NCBI GenBank assembly: GCA_963757155.1
Contig: CAVWQS010000009.1
Span: forward strand, 434,001 to 498,000
Reading direction: 5' to 3'
Length of the DNA stretch: 64,000 nt
Origin: DASXQK01 sp963757155
Lineage (GTDB): Bacteria > Pseudomonadota > Alphaproteobacteria > Dongiales > Dongiaceae
This document shows, piece after piece, positions 62,325-64,000 of this stretch. Below the pieces are notes generated by a model. It was not told the DNA's origin and made no database searches. It saw only the letters and a list, made by a program, of their open reading frames with translations. Made by a program: the position numbers and the translations under genes. Every line of letters begins with the position of its first letter. Position 1 is the first letter of the stretch.

Positions 62325-64000
62325 TTGGTCCAGTTCACCAAGCTCCGCCTCACCGGCTTCAAATCCTTCGTCGATTCCACCGAGCTTGTGATCAATTCGG
62401 GGCTGACCGGCATCGTCGGCCCCAATGGCTGCGGCAAATCCAATCTCGTCGAGGCGCTGCGCTGGGTGATGGGCGAGACCTCCGCCAAAAGCATGCGCGG
62501 CGGCGAGATGGACGATGTCATCTTCGCCGGCAATTCGGGCCGTCCCTCGCGCAATGTCGCCGAGGTCGAAGTCGTGCTCGAAAATGCCGACCGCAAGGTG
62601 CCGGCGATGTTCAACGAGTTCGAGCAGCTCGAGGTGCGCCGGCGCATCGACCGGGGTGCCGGCTCCTCCTATGAGGTCAACGGCAAGGAAGCGCGCGCCC
62701 GCGACGTGCAGCTGCTCTTCGCCGATGCCTCCACCGGCGCCCATTCGACGGCCCTGGTGAGCCAGGGCCGGATCGGCGCGCTGATCAACGCCAAGCCGAC
62801 CGACCGCCGCGGCCTCCTGGAAGAGGCCGCCGGGATCACGGGACTGCATTCCCGCCGGCACGAGGCCGAGCTGCGCCTGCGGGCGGCCGAGGCCAATCTC
62901 GCGCGCCTCGACGACGTCATCATCACCCTGGAAAGCCAGCTCCAGGCGCTGAAGAAGCAGGCCCGCCAGGCGGTGCGCTATCGCAATATCGCCGGTCAGC
63001 TGCGCCGGGCCGAGGCGGTGCTGCTGCATCTGCAATGGCTCGAGGCGGCCGCCCGCAGCGAGCAGGCCGATGCCGCCTTCGCCGCCGCCGAGACGGCGGT
63101 CGCCGAGACGACGGGCGCGGCCGCGGCGGAAGCCACCCGCCAGGCCGATGCGGCGACGGCCTTGCCGCCGCTCCGCCAGACCGAGGTCGAGGCCGCCGCC
63201 GAGCTGCAGCGCCTCACCATCGCCCAGGCCAGCCTGGAAGAAGAGGAGAAGCGGGTCCTGGCCGCCGCCGCCGAGGCCGAGCGCCGGCGCAGCCAGACCG
63301 AGGCCGATATCGGCCGCGAGCAGACCCTGGCCGCCGATGCCGCCGCCGCCATCCAGCGGCTGATCGAGGAGCGCGCTTCCATCGAGAGCGCCGAAGGCGA
63401 GGCCGCGGCCCTGGTCGAGGAAGCCGCCCGCGCCCTCTCCGCCGCCGAGACCATTGCCGCCGAGACCGAGGCGGAGCTGCTGAATGTGGGCCAGGCGCTG
63501 GCCGCCGGCGAGGCGCGGGAGACCGCGTTGACGCGACGGGCCGAGGAGCTGGCCCAGCGGCTGGCGCGCCTCAGCCAGCGGCGCGAGGAGATCGCGGCCG
63601 AACGCGCGCCGGTCGAGGCCGCGCTGCGAGACGATGCGACGCGTCTGGCCGCCGAGGCGGCGTTGACCGCCGCCGACGAGACGCGCCAGAAGGCCGAAAC
63701 CGCCGCGGACGCAGCGGAGATCGCGCGCAACCAGGCAGCAGCCGTGCTCCTTACCCGGCGCGAGCCGATGGATGCGGCGCGGGGCCGGCGCGACAGGCTC
63801 GACGCCGAGGCCTCCGCTCTGGCCGATCTCATCGCCACCCATGGCTCGGGCCTCTGGCCGCCGGTGATCGACAAGCTGGTGGTGGCGGCCGGCTACGAGA
63901 CCGCCCTGGGGGCCGCCCTGGGCGACGATCTGACGGCGGCGACCGACGAGGGGGCGCCGCGCCACTGGCGCGAAGCCGCCGGCGAGGCGCCGATGCCCTC
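62325..64000 (+). CDS. smc: Chromosome segregation ATPase SMC, partial (3' end outside window)
   Basis: The TTG at 62325 (LVQFTKLRLTGFKSF) is the only start that fits; the ATG at 62283 meets a stop after 13 codons. Walker A is GPNGCGKSNL (residues 32-41). MGETSAKSMRGGEMDDVIFA, then the SMC-specific FADASTGAHSTALVSQGRIG and LLEEAAGITGLHSRR, precede a long Ala/Glu/Arg-rich coiled coil. Near 63840-63930, IATHGSGLWPPVIDKLVVAAG begins the hinge region. About 558 codons of a normal 1150 are present. Confidence 0.95.
   Translation, partial: MVQFTKLRLTGFKSFVDSTELVINSGLTGIVGPNGCGKSNLVEALRWVMGETSAKSMRGGEMDDVIFAGNSGRPSRNVAEVEVVLENADRKVPAMFNEFEQLEVRRRIDRGAGSSYEVNGKEARARDVQLLFADASTGAHSTALVSQGRIGALINAKPTDRRGLLEEAAGITGLHSRRHEAELRLRAAEANLARLDDVIITLESQLQALKKQARQAVRYRNIAGQLRRAEAVLLHLQWLEAAARSEQADAAFAAAETAVAETTGAAAAEATRQADAATALPPLRQTEVEAAAELQRLTIAQASLEEEEKRVLAAAAEAERRRSQTEADIGREQTLAADAAAAIQRLIEERASIESAEGEAAALVEEAARALSAAETIAAETEAELLNVGQALAAGEARETALTRRAEELAQRLARLSQRREEIAAERAPVEAALRDDATRLAAEAALTAADETRQKAETAADAAEIARNQAAAVLLTRREPMDAARGRRDRLDAEASALADLIATHGSGLWPPVIDKLVVAAGYETALGAALGDDLTAATDEGAPRHWREAAGEAPMP

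Noticed and set aside
62280..63965. A 561-codon minus-strand frame opposite smc
   Set aside because: The plus strand holds unmistakable SMC motifs; the minus frame is Gly/Leu/Gln-rich repetition caused by the coiled-coil codons.
1..64000. CRISPR arrays, tRNA or rRNA genes, transposases, prophage genes
   Set aside because: I looked for regularly spaced repeats, tRNA T-loop patterns and typical protein motifs on both strands and found none that hold up.

Overview
The window is high-GC, densely coded DNA from a free-living alphaproteobacterium, most likely Rhodospirillales. Evidence is the CcrM-type GANTC methyltransferase gene next to rnhB, the mutY / DUF721 (DciA-like) / dsbA / smc gene order, an ETF-ubiquinone oxidoreductase, slr1658/slr1659-type regulators and many ATGA-overlapped transporter operons. 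The order assignment is an inference. No tRNA, rRNA, CRISPR array, prophage or transposase was seen.

Left part (1-16 kb): a UspA-family gene cut by the window edge, a soluble class III adenylate cyclase, and divergent from it a five-gene signalling operon (2054-7080). That operon has a degenerate GHKL-like protein, a STAS-methyltransferase fusion, a membrane PP2C phosphatase, an intact GHKL protein and a STAS protein. It reads as two antagonist pairs sharing one phosphatase and is the best candidate here for an undescribed system. Then follow ispE, a TPR protein and ETF-QO on the minus strand; a family 4 uracil-DNA glycosylase with an incomplete Fe-S cysteine set, a lytic transglycosylase and moaB on the plus strand; and an unknown lipoprotein / small protein pair.

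Middle (16-45 kb): a frameshifted APH-type kinase; a peptide-utilisation cluster (DppA, XRE-cupin regulator, C69 dipeptidase, five-gene Opp/Dpp ABC transporter); a membrane adenylate cyclase; a bufferin-type copper RiPP operon (bufA, bufB, bufC, DoxX) with an NDH-2 remnant behind it; ridA-clcA; a flavin-binding protein and a PA0069-type radical SAM protein; a RhaS-like sugar ABC operon with an FGGY kinase; two exporters; and a SrpA-type catalase with a cytochrome b561.

Right part (45-64 kb): CYTH-CHAD protein, proline iminopeptidase-like hydrolase, cytochrome c', cytochrome b561, ModA, an RHH regulator with a PHB-depolymerase-type esterase, rnhB, ccrM, a polytopic membrane protein, an M2 peptidase, a ruined toxin-antitoxin pair, mutY, a glutamine synthetase-like gene, DUF721, dsbA and the start of smc. 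Between 45 and 61 kb most genes carry at least one reading-frame break, against two such genes in the preceding 45 kb. Consensus indel errors and true decay are both possible. The toxin-antitoxin pair and the NDH-2 remnant look like genuine decay.

Intergenic space holds two families of inverted repeats (7.1 and 34.2 kb; 42.9 and 58.4 kb), a ModE-like palindrome before modA, GANTC sites before ccrM, and several unexplained perfect palindromes.
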